Shown: piece after piece, positions 45,691 through 57,348 of the stretch
Layout: every line of letters starts with the position of its first letter
Position numbering within the stretch: the first letter of the stretch is position 1
Source: Actinernus sp. WN-2022
Lineage: Eukaryota; Cnidaria; Anthozoa; Actiniaria; Actinernidae
Direction: 5' to 3'
Length of the DNA stretch: 64,000 nt
Assembly (NCBI GenBank): GCA_030867875.1
Contig: JAOWCC010001634.1
Coordinates: 32,569,867 to 32,633,866, forward strand
Position numbers and translations under genes: made by a program
The notes under the pieces: model-generated
The model's input: only the letters and a program-made list of their open reading frames with translations
What the model was told of the DNA's origin: nothing
Database searches by the model: none

Positions 45691-46947
45691 GGTGGCTCGC
45701 GGGTATTGTGACAGCCGAACTGACATCGTAAAGGTTCACACTTTTGAGGGATGTTTTTGGCTTTGCATTGAGATGTTTATGTATTTTGTTATTTTGAAGA
45801 ATATTAAACACAAAACTGAAGTCCAGATTTGCGGAGATGATATAACTGCTCTTTCGACCCCTTGTTTTTTTCACGAAAAATGCGAAAATATTCAAAACGA
45901 CAGGACAGACATTTAAAAAAAATTATTTCTTGGTAACATGAACTTTCTTGGGAACTAATAAAATGGATGGAATAAAACTTCTACAGAAAAACAGATATAA
46001 ATGTTCCAGCAAAATATTATGTTCGCCAATTTCTTGCTAAATGGTAAGCACACACACGCGAGACGCAAATGGTAATTGTTTTTGCGTGTCCAAACTTGTT
46101 CTTAAACTGCTCAGTTCCAGGATACATAGCCGCGCAAAATCCATTGTTTATAGCGAACACGACCGCTGCTGTGTGAGAAGGGTTTCCTCGATATCTCAGA
46201 TTATAACCCATCAAATATTTTCTCTCGCGCATGATTGGTTGAATGCATCACATGACTCGTATTGTCTCTCCGGCAGCGGGAAATATAAGCGTTCGCTCTC
46301 GGGAATTGTTCTCTTCTCGGATCAGATAATGTCCGCGGACGAAATATAAGAGCATATTTCGACGCCACAAATAGGTTATTGTATTTATAACACTTTTAGC
46401 TTAATATGTGGCAAAAACTAGTCGCCATTATACACCAACATCTGCGTCTGGCTCCAAAGATGTGTTGTGACCGATGACTCACTATAAACGTTTATTTTTC
46501 ACTTTGATTAATAACTAGGAAAAGTGCAAGGGTCGGTGTATTTTGCAATGCATCAAGAAAATAACCATGTTTCTTTTAATTAACGGGGTACTGACAACCG
46601 AATTGAGCCTTCAACCTGAGACTATCTAGAAGAGATATAACGTGAATTTTCTGATATGCTTTTCAAACTATGTCAGTGGATTACAAAAGCTTATGAATTC
46701 TAGAAACTTGATTTATTCTATCGGCAGTGAACCGATTTCAAGTTGCTCTAAATTTCTCTTAAAAGCAATATTTTCATCCGCTCTAATCTTTGCTATCCTT
46801 CATCAAAATTGTCTCAAATTTTCTCCAGTATACCTAGAAAGCACACTCTGTTAATCTGAGTAGTTATTTTTGTCTATCATCATGACTGAGGAAGTTCATC
46901 ATTTGGAGGTTGACATGGCCCCTTTAACGGGAACGCGAGTTACTCAC
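45691..46947. other. Intron DNA of the protease gene
   Basis: No exon seen. 46580-46880 is related to 60030-60640 (shared GATATRCTTTTCAAACT, GTGAACCGATTTCAAGTT, ATCAAAATTGTCTCA, CACTCTGTTAAT), a dispersed repeat. Confidence 0.5.
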
Positions 46948-47286
46948 CTCCTGCGCTTATCTTCCTGTTCAACCAATCAACAAATGAGCTCACACGTGCA
47001 AACACTGTGTAGGTAGACTCAGCCAGACACTTGGGGTTACCCCAGCTCACAGCCCCCCTTAGTACCCATCTACCAGACTCCTTACAGACAAATGGTCCTC
47101 CACTGTCGCCTTGACAACCACTGATGTGGATCCCTGTGGTAGCATGACCGGCGCAGAGCATGGTGTCCTCTTGGACTGGCACTAGTGCGCTGTTGGCCTT
47201 GTCACAGTCTGTATGCGTGCTGATTGGCATCTTGGCTTGTTGAAGGATTTTAGCTGCTTTGCCTCCACCGACGGTGCGACCCCAAC
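46948..47286 (-). CDS. S1 serine protease exon 4, catalytic serine
   Basis: Minus strand, 339 nt, phase 1 at both ends; acceptor TTATTTTCAG, donor GTGAGT. Encodes residues 162-274: GWG..., MPISTHTDC, MLCAGH, the nucleophile block SGCQGDSGGPFVC (Ser223), the SWG strand, and the C-terminal helix FVDWLNRK. The residue six before the nucleophile is Ser (chymotrypsin position 189), and the position equivalent to 226 is probably Thr, so the specificity is chymotrypsin- or elastase-like rather than tryptic. Confidence 0.93.
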
Positions 47287-47588
47287 CTGAAAATAAGCAA
47301 GTAATTTGCTAGTCGCTGTATTTTTAAGCCTGGTGAGGTTCCCCGTCCACCTCAGTTCGAGTGGTAAAACTGAATAACTCATAAATAAACCTTCGTTTGA
47401 CATTAACGTGGGCTGTGTCACGGTGAGAAGCCTTTCTACACGCGGTCCGGGCCGGAAACAGTTATTTTCAGCGATTTGCATATGAACCAACAAACTTCGC
47501 GCAGATGTGGGATGGTTAAAATCAAAGCAAATGAAAACATTACCTATTATTTCAATGAAGCATCTCCTGTTCACAAAGATGAATAAAA

Positions 47589-48810
47589 CAACTTGTTGGA
47601 AAAGTTCCAATCTGGTTTTAGGCCTTTACACTCAACCGTGATGTTATATTTCTTGATTTAAAGAAGGCAAATTCTTATCACAAACTGAAACTTTATGGCG
47701 TCCAACCAAAAGCATTGGCATGGTTCACCGACTACCTTTTAAACTGCACCCAAAAGACACGTGTTCATGGAATCTTATCAGAGCCATACACAGTTAAATG
47801 CGGCATCCCACGATCTATTCTTGGCCCATTGTTCTTTCTTTTATACATAAATGATTTGCCTAATTGTAACCTATTATCAAATGTATGCTGACGATGTATG
47901 CTGACGATACGAACCTTACTTACGCATCAAATGACCAAGACGATATATTACAGTCAATGAATCATGACCTTGCAAACGTCCATGAATGGCTAATTGCTAA
48001 CAAGCTTAGTCTGAATGTAACCCAAACTAAATATATGTTCTTAGAAACACGTTTCAAAATAGTATTCTTGCCAGGTGACCAAAGCATTAACGGAAATCAA
48101 ATCGAAATAAATGAATCGTATAAATACCTAGGTGTAAATATTGACGAGCATCTCACATGGGGACCTCGCGTGGACTATAAAAAGATTGCCAAGGCTTTAG
48201 TTGTGTTACGGAGATTAAAGCCATATTTACCTAGAGCCCTCTTAATAACAATCTACAAGGCGCTAATCTTACCACACCTTGACTATTGTTGCGAAGTGCC
48301 TGGGTAAGGTGCAATTAACCAAACTTCAAAAATTACAAATACTGCTGCTAGAATCATCACAAGCTCCAATTATGAAATACGATCCGATGATATATTAACA
48401 GAACTTGACTGGGCAAAGCTAGAGGAACTACAACGCTGTCTCTAAATGTCTACAAGGAGACGTACCTGAATATCTAACAGACTTGACTCCAACAAATCAT
48501 ACTCCACAAACACCGAATCTAAGGCGTTCTGACTCAAACCTTTTCATTCCCAGACCAATAACGAGGCCCAAAAAAAATTGTTTCTCATATAGGGGTGCAG
48601 TACTTTGGAACTCACTTTCATCGACCACGCAGAACGTTTTATTAATTAGCATAGATGTGTAATTAATTATACATGATATATTATCTTTATATTCGTATCT
48701 TAAATTAGATTATTGAAAATGCTTAAATTAATTTTTTTATACTTAGCACAGCTCTCTGGAAGAGCAAATTTATGAAGAGGTACCGTGATTAAATAAAAAT
48801 AAATAAAGGT
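47589..48810 (+). pseudogene. Non-LTR retrotransposon reverse transcriptase fragment
   Basis: 5'-truncated copy in protease intron 3, opposite in strand to the host gene. Blocks in order: FQSGFRPLHST, VIFLDLKKA-like start with a deletion, KLYGVQPKALAWFTDYL, CGIPRSILGPLFFLLYINDL, YADDTNL, VHEWLIANKLSLNVTQTKYM, YKYLGVNIDEHLTW, PHLDYC, and later GDVPEYL and FSYRGAVLWNSL. The codons for the catalytic YADD are part of a 13-bp tandem duplication (47882-47907), and there are further shifts. Ends in an A-rich tail AAATAAAAATAAATAAA. Confidence 0.85.
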
Positions 48811-49494
48811 TTATTTAATACATGTTAAAATAGGTCATTTGTCTCTACCAGCAAATTTTTGTACAATAAATGATCAATGTCCGCGGTTTTACGTCATGTT
48901 ATTAGTATACACGATATATAATGCATATACATTAGCTAAGAACGGCTGCGAAGGGAAATAGGCAGGTTGTCTCAAAAAGAGTTGAAAATTCTGAATGTGA
49001 CAAGAAATTCGTAATGTTTTCTGGCACTGGTTGTTTCACGAAGCGACTGAGTCTCTTTTGAGGGATTGAATGTGAAGCTAAGGTTTGTTTGCCTTCGATT
49101 CATTTTCTTCCACAAGCGTTTATTGTTACAAGTCATTTAGATGACGAGGCGATAAACTTAGTGAAGTATCTATTATCTATCTATCTGTCTGTCTATCTAT
49201 CTATTTAAGTAATAAGTATATGTCTGTCTGTCTATCTATTTATTTATCTATCTATCACTGATCTATCTGTCTGCCTTTTCGGCTCTCTCTATATCTGTAT
49301 GTCTATCTGTTCGGTTCTCTCTATATCCGTCTGTCTCTTCGGCTCTCTCTATATCTGTATGCCTGTCTGTTGGTCTCTCTCTGTCTCTCTGTCTATCTAT
49401 TCATGAGCCAATAAGCCTAATATATATAACGTATGTATGTATCTGTGCCTTTTCATACGATCCATTGCCAATGACCAATACCGTCATACTATAC
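48811..49494. repeat. Intron DNA with CTAT/GTCT microsatellite
   Basis: 49168-49400 is an impure CTAT, GTCT and CTCT simple repeat with an interspersed GGCTCTCTCTATATCTGT unit repeated three or four times. No exon in 48811-49494. Confidence 0.7.
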
Positions 49495-49704
49495 CTGTTA
49501 TGTAACATTCAGTGCCTGCAGCGATCCTGTCGTTCTGCTTGGGAAGACAAACGGTTCCTATTTTACTGCTCAATACCACAGGCCTTGCCAGTCGGATAAG
49601 CGCTATGTCATTTCGTAAGTGCCGCATGCTGAATCCCTCATGATACTCAATCTTATGGATCCGAACACTCTCCTCCCCGTCATTCTTAGTACGGTCATGC
49701 TCCC
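49495..49704 (-). CDS. S1 serine protease exon 3, catalytic aspartate
   Basis: Minus strand, 210 nt (70 codons), phase 1 at both ends; acceptor TTTTTTAAG, donor GTATAG (weak). Encodes residues 93-161: GEHDR..., then RHLRNDIALIRLARPV with catalytic Asp124, and VCLPKQ leading to GTECYITG. Typical of chymotrypsin-fold proteases. Confidence 0.93.
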
Positions 49705-49769
49705 CTTAAAAAATAAATAAACAACGTTTGGAAATTTTAGCTACCTTGAAGCAGGAATTTAACATAACA

Positions 49770-49880
49770 GGACACGGCAGCACCACCCACCGCACGGCGA
49801 AGCGCCGGGCCGCACCACATAGTACCGCACCGCACAGCACGGCAATGCACAGCAATATGCACAGCACATTACACCAAAAG
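49770..49880. repeat. GC-rich CGCAC/CAGCA simple repeat
   Basis: Degenerate pentamers (CCGCAC, CACAG, CGGCA) in protease intron 2. Open frames here on both strands are low-complexity artefacts. Confidence 0.65.
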
Positions 49881-50028
49881 AGCAGAGCAAAACAAATGGG
49901 CATCTATCATGCTTATCTAGCGGATTAAAAAATATATAATTTATTTTAATTTGTCGAATATTCCACCCTGGAATTACTGGTTTACGCACCGAGGAACACT
50001 TGGGATTGTGCCCAGTGCTAATACTTAC

Positions 50029-50244
50029 CTACGACAACTCGATATTTCGCAGGGTTAGAGCTCCTGTAGACGCAATGCGCCGCTGTCACGACATGCTCCG
50101 GTGTAATGAGTGACCCACCACACGTGTGATACCACGTGTTGTACTTGGATTTCCCCTGTAGCGAGATCTGCCATGGCCACGAGTGAGGAATGGCATCCGT
50201 CCCGGCAACTACACGAGCTCCCGCGGGACGTTTGCCACACTCGG
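50029..50244 (-). CDS. S1 serine protease exon 2, catalytic histidine
   Basis: Minus strand, 216 nt, phase 1 at both ends; acceptor CTCTCTCTCTCCAG, donor GTAAGT. Residues 20-92: [11 protein letters not shown] followed by VVAGTDA, so activation would be by cleavage after Arg30, leaving a propeptide Cys (Cys22) that could stay disulfide-linked to the catalytic domain. SWPWQISLQ and [17 protein letters not shown] follow, with catalytic His76. Confidence 0.95.
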
Positions 50245-51126
50245 CTGGAGAGAGAGAGAGCAATGAAGGTCAACTCCGATTTAAATACTCGTTTGGATGT
50301 CCAGTGGTGCTTCGTCTAGTCTCCAATATCAACCATTTTCATATCGGAGACCAGACGAAATTAACGCCGCTGTATTATAATTTGAGCACGAGGAGGGAGG
50401 CGTACTTGTATGATAAATAGGTACGTATGTGCGCCATGGGCTATAGAACCGAAACCGGTTTTACGACTGAAAAAAGGAAGCTCCAAAACCTGGATTTCCA
50501 AGTTATAGAATGATCTTTCGTTAATAACACTGATTTATTATTCTGGGTCATCCATAACCCCGTATCCCAGTCATATATTTTACACAAAATCCGAACTGTG
50601 TACCAACACAATTATATAATAGTTCTAAGCACGAGTGCCCACTCCCCCGGGGTTTAATTATGCACAGCGCAATTTTAGCCTTATGTGTGTCAATGTTTTG
50701 CCGAGTCTTGGTTTAGATACCTCTCAATTCATTACACGCTGCAAATATAACAACCCGATCAATTCATAATGAGTTTGATGCTTTGGTTAAAAAAAGATCA
50801 CCTAAACGAAGGAGAGCTGCCCAGTCTAATCCACTAAACTATCGTTTCAGTTAGTCAGGCAGTGCGGGTTTTAAGAATACTGAACCTCTATAAAGTCTAG
50901 TATAAACCATACATCCGGCATGCACGACGAAAAATATCTAGAACTTACAGTATTCTAGCCAGTGGAAATATAGGAGAATTCACTGATATCGCGCAACACC
51001 CATGATATATAAAATATTAATGTTTTTCAATTCATTTTATAGACCGGACCGTTTGAGTTCTTATTCCCCTCCAGTAAAGCAATTAACTGAAATTAAAACT
51101 GAAAAGATGAAGGAAATTCAGTGTAC

Positions 51127-51184
51127 CTTTGATAAGGGATGGCGCAAGAACAAAAACAAGGCAAACTCCTAGAGCAGTATACAT
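51127..51184 (-). CDS. S1 serine protease exon 1, signal peptide
   Basis: ATG at 51184-51182 on the minus strand, 19 codons plus one base: MYTALGVCLVFVLAPSLIK then donor GTACAC, phase 1. A hydrophobic secretory signal. Joined exons (58+216+210+339+122 = 945 nt) give exactly 315 codons including stop, a strong consistency test for all five calls. No TATA box is seen upstream. Confidence 0.8.
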
Positions 51185-51432
51185 GTTGAATTCGTCCTCA
51201 GAATAATTCTTAAACTGCTAGACTGCGGCTTTAGATCAAAGCGCATGCATGTTGGCTTGCCGAAACTACAGCTGTAATGTCATCCTAAAGACTTAAAGTA
51301 AACTTTGTACAAAGGCAGGTTACACTTTGTTGCACCAGCTTGGCCAGATGGTTCCTTCTCAACTTTAGTGTTACTTGGGCTCATTTTGCTCGCTACCCCG
51401 TGCTGACGAGCCCAACTAGGGCCACAAACAGG

Positions 51433-51515
51433 CTAGAGCTCTGTCCACGGCTGCATTCTAGTTCGACGCTTCGCACGACAGGTTTAGCTATTAAAGGCGT
51501 AGTGCTATGTTGAAA
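51433..51515. mobile_element. Fragment of the asymmetric foldback family
   Basis: GGCTGCATTCTAGTTCGACGC...CGACAGGTTTAGCTATTAAAGGCGTAGTGCTATGTT resembles the hairpin tip and inner arm of the 54617 element, with substitutions. Confidence 0.5.
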
Positions 51516-51570
51516 GAGTTTGCTGGGCTTTTATAGAGCTTTCATAGCTCTGGCCATTTTATATTCATTA

Positions 51571-51813
51571 AGGCTACCGAATGGTCAGTCAAAATTTGGA
51601 AGTGCCCGGATGCTCGCAAAAAAACAATTGTGTGCTCGAATTGCTCATATCGAATATACTCTATGCTCGCGAAAGTTATTAAAAGTGAATATGCTCGGTG
51701 CTCGCGAAGCTAAAGTGAATATGCTAGGGTGCTCGCAGCTGTCATAAAATAAAATTGCTCGCCGTTCTCGCCGTAAAAACAAGATGCCCGCCTGCTCGCC
51801 AATTCGGTAGCCC
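51571..51813. mobile_element. MITE with GGCTACCGAAT ends and GCTCGC motifs
   Basis: GGCTACCGAAT and ATTCGGTAGCC bound 240 bp that hold about ten TGCTCGC motifs spaced irregularly (reverse complement GCGAGCA). Confidence 0.6.
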
Positions 51814-53960
51814 TTTCATTCTTATAGCATTGTTTTGTACAATGACCACATTCATGTAATGATGAAAGCAGTTTAATTCTCTTTTTATCCAAAGTATAAG
51901 GATTTTGAGAACTTTTCTTAGCACTGGAGAGTAGTTTTTTAAATCATTTTCAGTCTGTCGGTAAATGCAGTATTTCGCTGTTCAGTAAAGACAAAAAAAT
52001 TCTAGTTATGATGTGAAACTGAACTTTATTGCCTTGATATGGCCACAAGGGAATGAAAATCATCTTACACGGACACGACTCGTGTGCCACCAGAAGGAAC
52101 TGATTCTCAAGTTCTTGGCTGATTAAACATACAAGCGTATCAGGACCAGTGGGGGAGGGGAGGAGACTGGGGAGAGGGGAGGCCTGGCACAGAACCATTC
52201 AAGGACGTCCACGTCCAGATTTGTGCTAATTGGATAAAAAAAAGACACAAAACCAGATGTGAAATTGCCAGCTCCGCACGAATTTCTTTTCTTTACTCCC
52301 TTGTCTCCCTTGAGAGACCTGATACACAATTAGCTATCCCCCCTTCTCTGTTTGTTCAGTTTTTCCTCGCTTTTTTTCCTTTGAATTCCTGCAAGAGATT
52401 TTGATTTATAACAGATATTACTGAATGTCTTAATTGACGTTATCATCGAAATCAGAGAGAACGTTTTCAAATAATTACCCTGCTGAATACTAAATAATGT
52501 CGTTGGAAGGGAAACACGATACAACGTTATTTAAGACCCCGATCGTGAGTGTTGGTCCGCACGACAGACCGGTCGGGAGGTTAACCACTGAGCTAACCGG
52601 GAGGCGGTTAAAATATTTGAAAAGGGCGCGTTTCTTTGCCGGGGATATCGGGAGAATCCAAATCCAAATATAGCCTGAGGAAATCAGACGCCAAATTCAA
52701 TGTCCGGATCGTACGAACTTTGTGGTGCCAACAGAAACAAAGATGTTGGAATTCTAACAGCGAGGGAGAGCGAATTTGTCGAAGTTTGGTTTGTTTCTCC
52801 TCTTTTCTTTGCTAAAATCGTTCCATTCTGACCACACTGACAAGCGACTTCATACGTATAGTTTATTGTGGGATAGTCGCCAAAGAACTCCGTACTCTAA
52901 TACAATTAACTAATTAGTACGCATTCGATGGTAAATTTTTTTAAATAAGAAATCCCGGATTCGAATTCTCCGAACGCCCACCCTAAGCTACATACAGGAA
53001 ACAAATGATATAACTTTCTATTGTTTCTTTCGCTCCGTGGGGTTACATAGGTAAAATTAACATACAGTATAACTTAAATTTGATCGCCGTTGATACCAGA
53101 ATGGAAAACAGTTGCATAGGAAAATCACAGCGTAGCGATTATGGTCCATTAAAAACCGGTTTCCGTTTCATCGCTATGATCAAGCGATCGTAACGATTAA
53201 ATGGAAACAGGGCAATAACAATACTTTGGCAATAATATCGTTATAAAAATAGCGATACTTACTGCACGTCATCCATTGTCATTAATATGCCAACCAGAGA
53301 TCCATTGGTTCCTAACACAAAGCGGCCTTTGAAATCATGGTTGGCATATTAGCATAACAATTGTAATGTTTATCAACACGTATTGCTATAGATATACAGT
53401 GATATATTTGTTTTACTTTATCGTATTTTCAGTACAAAAAGCTAAACCAATAAAACTGTTTGTTTACATAGCCGGTCTGTTAAAACGCTAACTCAGTACT
53501 TTTGCACTTGAAAACTCCAGACGAAGTCTCGGTTACCATGGTAACTGTAATGTTTACGTACACTGGGATTATTTCTGCTTCTTATTTCAAATGCGTTTAT
53601 CATTTAGGAAACTTTTGCATTATGATAAAAATCCACGTGTACCGAGAACCACGGATAGCCGAAATATTGTATTCAATATAATTACCGTTGTATAAGCTTT
53701 GCTGTAGTCCTTGGACTTCTCATTTATATATTATTGACCGATTGGCTGATTAGATCTTAACCTGAGATCCGACGTACGACCAGCAGGATTTTCGTCCACG
53801 GTTTTTGCTGTTTTTCAAGTTTTATGATAAAATACTTTATAGAAAGGTAAGAGTCGTGTGGAGATTTCGCTGTCAGTTTTATACATCAGCCAGTTGTGTT
53901 TTACATTCCCATAAAACAGTTTGAACCTCTTTAAATATAGCTGACCGTTTGTGTCAACAG
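51814..53960. other. Non-coding DNA with SINE head and repeat relic
   Basis: No supported exon. Contains the SINE-like head at 52551-52607 and, at about 53690-53820, a diverged copy of the asymmetric foldback family (GCTTTGCTGTAGTCCTTGGACTTCTC...GGTTTTTGCTG). Confidence 0.5.
52551..52607 (-). mobile_element. tRNA-like SINE head, copy 2
   Basis: Minus strand: CTCCCGGTTAGCTCAGTGGTTAACC, with a perfect RNA polymerase III A-box (TTAGCTCAGTGG), then GACCGGTCTGTCGTGCGGACC as in copy 1 at 27829. The body of the SINE is missing. Not a functional tRNA: no acceptor stem pairing or clean B-box. Confidence 0.6.
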
Positions 53961-54190
53961 AGATGAGGCCCTGTTAGGGTTTTAGGATTATGAATATTAT
54001 TAGGGTTCAGAGAAGGGATACAGATTATTGGCAACTAGATACAGATTATTTGGGTTGGATTTTAGGATTAAGGATTATTATCACATTGATGACTTACGGT
54101 ATATTTGCGTTTCAAAATAAGGATTATTTCCAAAATTTACCAAGGGTGACAGATTATTCAGACCCTCCTCCCCTAACAGCGCCTCAGAGA
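53961..54190. mobile_element. MITE with AGATGAGGC...CTGTTAGGG ends
   Basis: GAGGCCCTGTTAGGGTTT on the left and CCCCTAACAGCGCCTC on the right, with GGATTAT and CAGATTATT repeated inside. Confidence 0.55.
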
Positions 54191-54244
54191 TGAAAATTTG
54201 CCCGCATTCATGGGTTTATTATTATTCTGCAGGTTATTTATCTA

Positions 54245-54398
54245 TTGCTGGGTTGCAACCAATCCCCAGAGATTCAAATAACAAAGGGCATGGCGGCCAT
54301 GTTGGTGCCACAACAAAAGAAGCTAACGAGGAATCCTTTGTTAACTTCCACCAACATGGCGGCGATGACGTAACGTGCAACCCAAGAATCCTTCCCAG
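54245..54398. mobile_element. Hairpin MITE, GGGTTGCA ends
   Basis: GGGTTGCA at 54251 and TGCAACCC at 54377; inside, GGCGGCCATGTTGGTG pairs with CACCAACATGGCGGCG-like sequence and AACAAAGG with CCTTTGTT. Confidence 0.6.
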
Positions 54399-54616
54399 AC
54401 TTCGGCTTGGTCCCAGTGACACGTGACATTTTATTTAATTGGGTGCCGGATGAGTGTTAACGCCCTGATGGGGAACAGCGAACAGGACGATCCAGTTACT
54501 TGGGCGACTCCTAGAGGACACCCTTTGTATTCTGATTGGTCAACGGCTATGCTAAGTATCGAATTGCCGTAATGACCTTCGGACTACCACATGGACTAAA
54601 CGCCTCGATATAAATA

Positions 54617-54934
54617 GAAAATACATAAGCAAATACCGTGAACAAAAATCCTGCAAAAATACGTTGGATCCGAAGTAAGGACCTATGCAGCCAAAAGATA
54701 AACGATTAAGAATGAAAAGTCCGAAGACTATACAGCAAAGTTGATATACAACGTAAAATTCTAAAACAAAGCACTACGGTTAGCTAGGCCTGACACGAAA
54801 AGTGCTCGAATCATATGGCTGCAATCTAGTTCGAGCACTTTTCGTGTCAGGCCTAGCTAACCGTAGTGCTTTGTTTTAGAATTTTACGTTGTATATCAGC
54901 TTTGCTGTATAGTCTTCGGACTTTTCATTCTTAA
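54617..54934. mobile_element. Asymmetric foldback element, copy 2
   Basis: About 90 bp of single-copy head (GAAAATACATAAGC...) followed by a near-perfect hairpin with about 110-bp arms from TTAAGAATGAAAAGTCC (about 54706) to its complement ending 54934. The 12-bp TCGATATAAATA occurs on both sides (54605-54616 and 54935-54946), a target duplication. Short length, asymmetric head and 12-bp duplication do not fit common cut-and-paste families. Other copies: 9637-10160, 27290, 51433, 53690. Confidence 0.8.
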
Positions 54935-55917
54935 TCGATATAAATAACATTATTCTTGCTCATTAATGTTTGGGTTATCTGAGATTTCACGCGTTACGAT
55001 AAATGGTTGGTCCGAGCATCGACATAGTGGAAGAGAAGGAGCTGGGAACGGGTGATAATGAAAGACTGAAGAAACTGGGAACGAGTCACGAGTGAAAATT
55101 TAAACTCTCATGGTACCTGCCGTCAAATCGCAGGTAGACCAAGCTCCGTAAATGGCAATATTTAAAAGCGTTTATATGGGATTTTTAGTCCGACTTTCAA
55201 TTCAACGTCAATCTTGAATAAAAATCGACTACGGCTTCTCTATATAACCGTTTGTTGAAATTTGCTAAATTTTGACCCAGATCTAGCTAAGGAAGACACC
55301 CTGTAAATTTCGTCGGTTTGTAAGACGGAATCGAACACTAATATAAATTAAAAGTCCCATACAAATGATATTAAATAGTCAATTTACAGAGCTTGGGCTA
55401 CCTGTGGTGGAATATATGTCCCTTTATAAAGTTTCTTTTAACTCTTTCGGAGCCCCTACAACCAAGAGCGGTGATTTGGACTCAAGCCGTTGCTTTAAAG
55501 TGACAAAAACACATCCTAATAGGTTGAGTAGGGGTAAAAGACTGCCATCTGCAGGATTTCAAGGATTTCATTGAAGATTTTTTTCCTGTCTGAAAGCACA
55601 AAAACAACAGAAAAATCCTGTGAAATCCCCTCACAAAGCCTACTAGTAGCAAACCAAGTACTTTTCAGCCGTCCTCAGACTTAATGATGTCCTCTAGCTC
55701 TCTGACAGTGGCATTTTTCTCCAAAATTAGAGCAAATTTCATTGGAAACCCTACAAAAGTAGCAATACCTACCGTCGACGAGTACGTAGAATTCTCCCGA
55801 ATGGGATTGTGGGGAAATGCAATGTACTGGATGCAAGGACCAATTCGGACGAAGTGCAGGAGCCGGATCATACGGAGCCCTGTAAGGGCCATCCACAAAC
55901 ACAAATTTTATGAAACA

Positions 55918-56065
55918 ATATCGCGCGATACTGACTTATTATCGCGCGATAAAGTGTTTACTATCGCGCGATACTGACTTATTATCGCGCTATACTGACT
56001 TATTATCGCGCGATACTGACTTATTATCGCGCGATACTGACTTATTATCGCGCGATAAAGTGTTA
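55918..56065. repeat. TATCGCGCGATA iterations, left arm
   Basis: About eight copies of the 12-bp palindrome TATCGCGCGATA (one is GCGCTATA) spaced by CTGACTTAT or AAGTGTT. Probable binding sites for the element's transposase (inference). Confidence 0.88.
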
Positions 56066-56098
56066 TTTTAAAATACGTACATTACTTAGCTAGACAAC

Positions 56099-56338
56099 AT
56101 GGCGGCGAACACGCTACGTGATAATGCTCTTCTCTTTTATATGTTTACTTATTTCCGACAACGAATTTGGCTTTACCTGAATACTTACCGGCGATTCGAA
56201 ATTATTGAAAATAACAGGGATGCATTAGTCGAGAAATACTTTAATCTAGGCTGGAATTATATGGAAATAACTTATCACGCCATCAAGATGAGTCTTCGCC
56301 AGCTTAAACGTGTTCTGAGAAGAAGCAAGAATTTATGA
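56099..56338 (+). pseudogene. IS3EU-like transposase N-terminal exon
   Basis: ATG at 56099 in good context (ACATGGCGGCG), 79 codons: a Phe/Tyr/Arg-rich start, then DALVEKYFNLGWNYMEITYH and ISLR-like MSLRQLKRVLRRSKNL, TGA, then RRKDYSSPDE in the same frame. This resembles the N-terminal helix-turn-helix region of the integrase-type transposases I associate with IS3EU (YF-x-LG-x-x-Y-x-EI, then SLR-x-LKR-x-LR, then RRK-x-Y). The TGA sits where the family has an ordinary residue, so it is a premature stop. The reverse copy in the right arm (about 58530-58752) has extra indels. Confidence 0.55.
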
Positions 56339-57348
56339 AGGAGAAAGGACTACAGTAGTCCAGATGAAAATGGCAAAATCACCCAGAAAAAAGGCTTGAT
56401 GCCAGAAAAAAAATTCTTACAGCAATAGGGGTCCTAAAAATATCGAACAAAACAAAACCGGTACCCCCCCCCCCCCCCACCCCCCCCATCAATTTTCAAA
56501 GGGTTCGAATCTATATACTACAACCATGAGAGGTTAACATTTTAACCTGCATGTTATAACCTCTAAAATTATCATTGGCCATTTCTAAAAGCAATAGCTT
56601 CAGAATCAAATCCCCCCCGCATGCTCACACACTTACATTAAAATGCAAATGGTTATAAAATTCATAAATATCAGTACGGCTTTCATTCGTGATTTACTTT
56701 GCACCCAAAAAATTCCCTAGTTCAAAAAAAATTTGAACTGAGATAAAATTTGAACTACCTTGTAATATTACTTACTTCTATCATTAACAAGATAAGTTGA
56801 AGAAACTAAATGCCTTTTATATTTTACAAACGCTGCCGACACCTGTGTGGGGCAGTTTACGTAAAGAAGTTAAGTTTAATAAACGTAGGCTTTCCTGAGC
56901 TGCATGGATTATTAAATTTTAAAAACATTTATTCCAGAAGATGTATTTAGAGTTATTAAGAATGTAATCGATTACAAACTTTCAAAATAACTTTATTTGT
57001 AGCAAGACTTCTCTGTTTATGTTCTTATTTATTTATTTATTTATTGTTATTGCAGAGTTGAATGAATTGCTTCTGACAGCTAGTAGTGAGCACACTGATA
57101 TCAATGAGGATGAATTTTCTACCCATTTGCATTTTAATGTAAGTGTGTGAGTATGCGGGGGGGTTTGATTCTGAAACTATTGCTTTTAGAAATGGCCAAT
57201 GATAATTTTAGAGGTTATAACAAGGTATCCCAGGTTAAAATGTTAACCTCTCATGGTTGTAGTATATAGATTCGAACCCTTTGAAAATTGATTTTTTTTT
57301 GGGGGGGTACCGTTTTTTTTTGGTCGATATTTTTTAGGACCCCTATTG

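Noticed and set aside
49706..49989. Cys/Ala/Val-rich frames in protease intron 2.
   Set aside because: They derive from the CGCAC simple repeat; splice sites on both sides show this is intron.
52551..52607. Functional tRNA gene.
   Set aside because: Only the A-box region is tRNA-like; acceptor and T arms are missing, and the following sequence is shared with SINE-like copies elsewhere.
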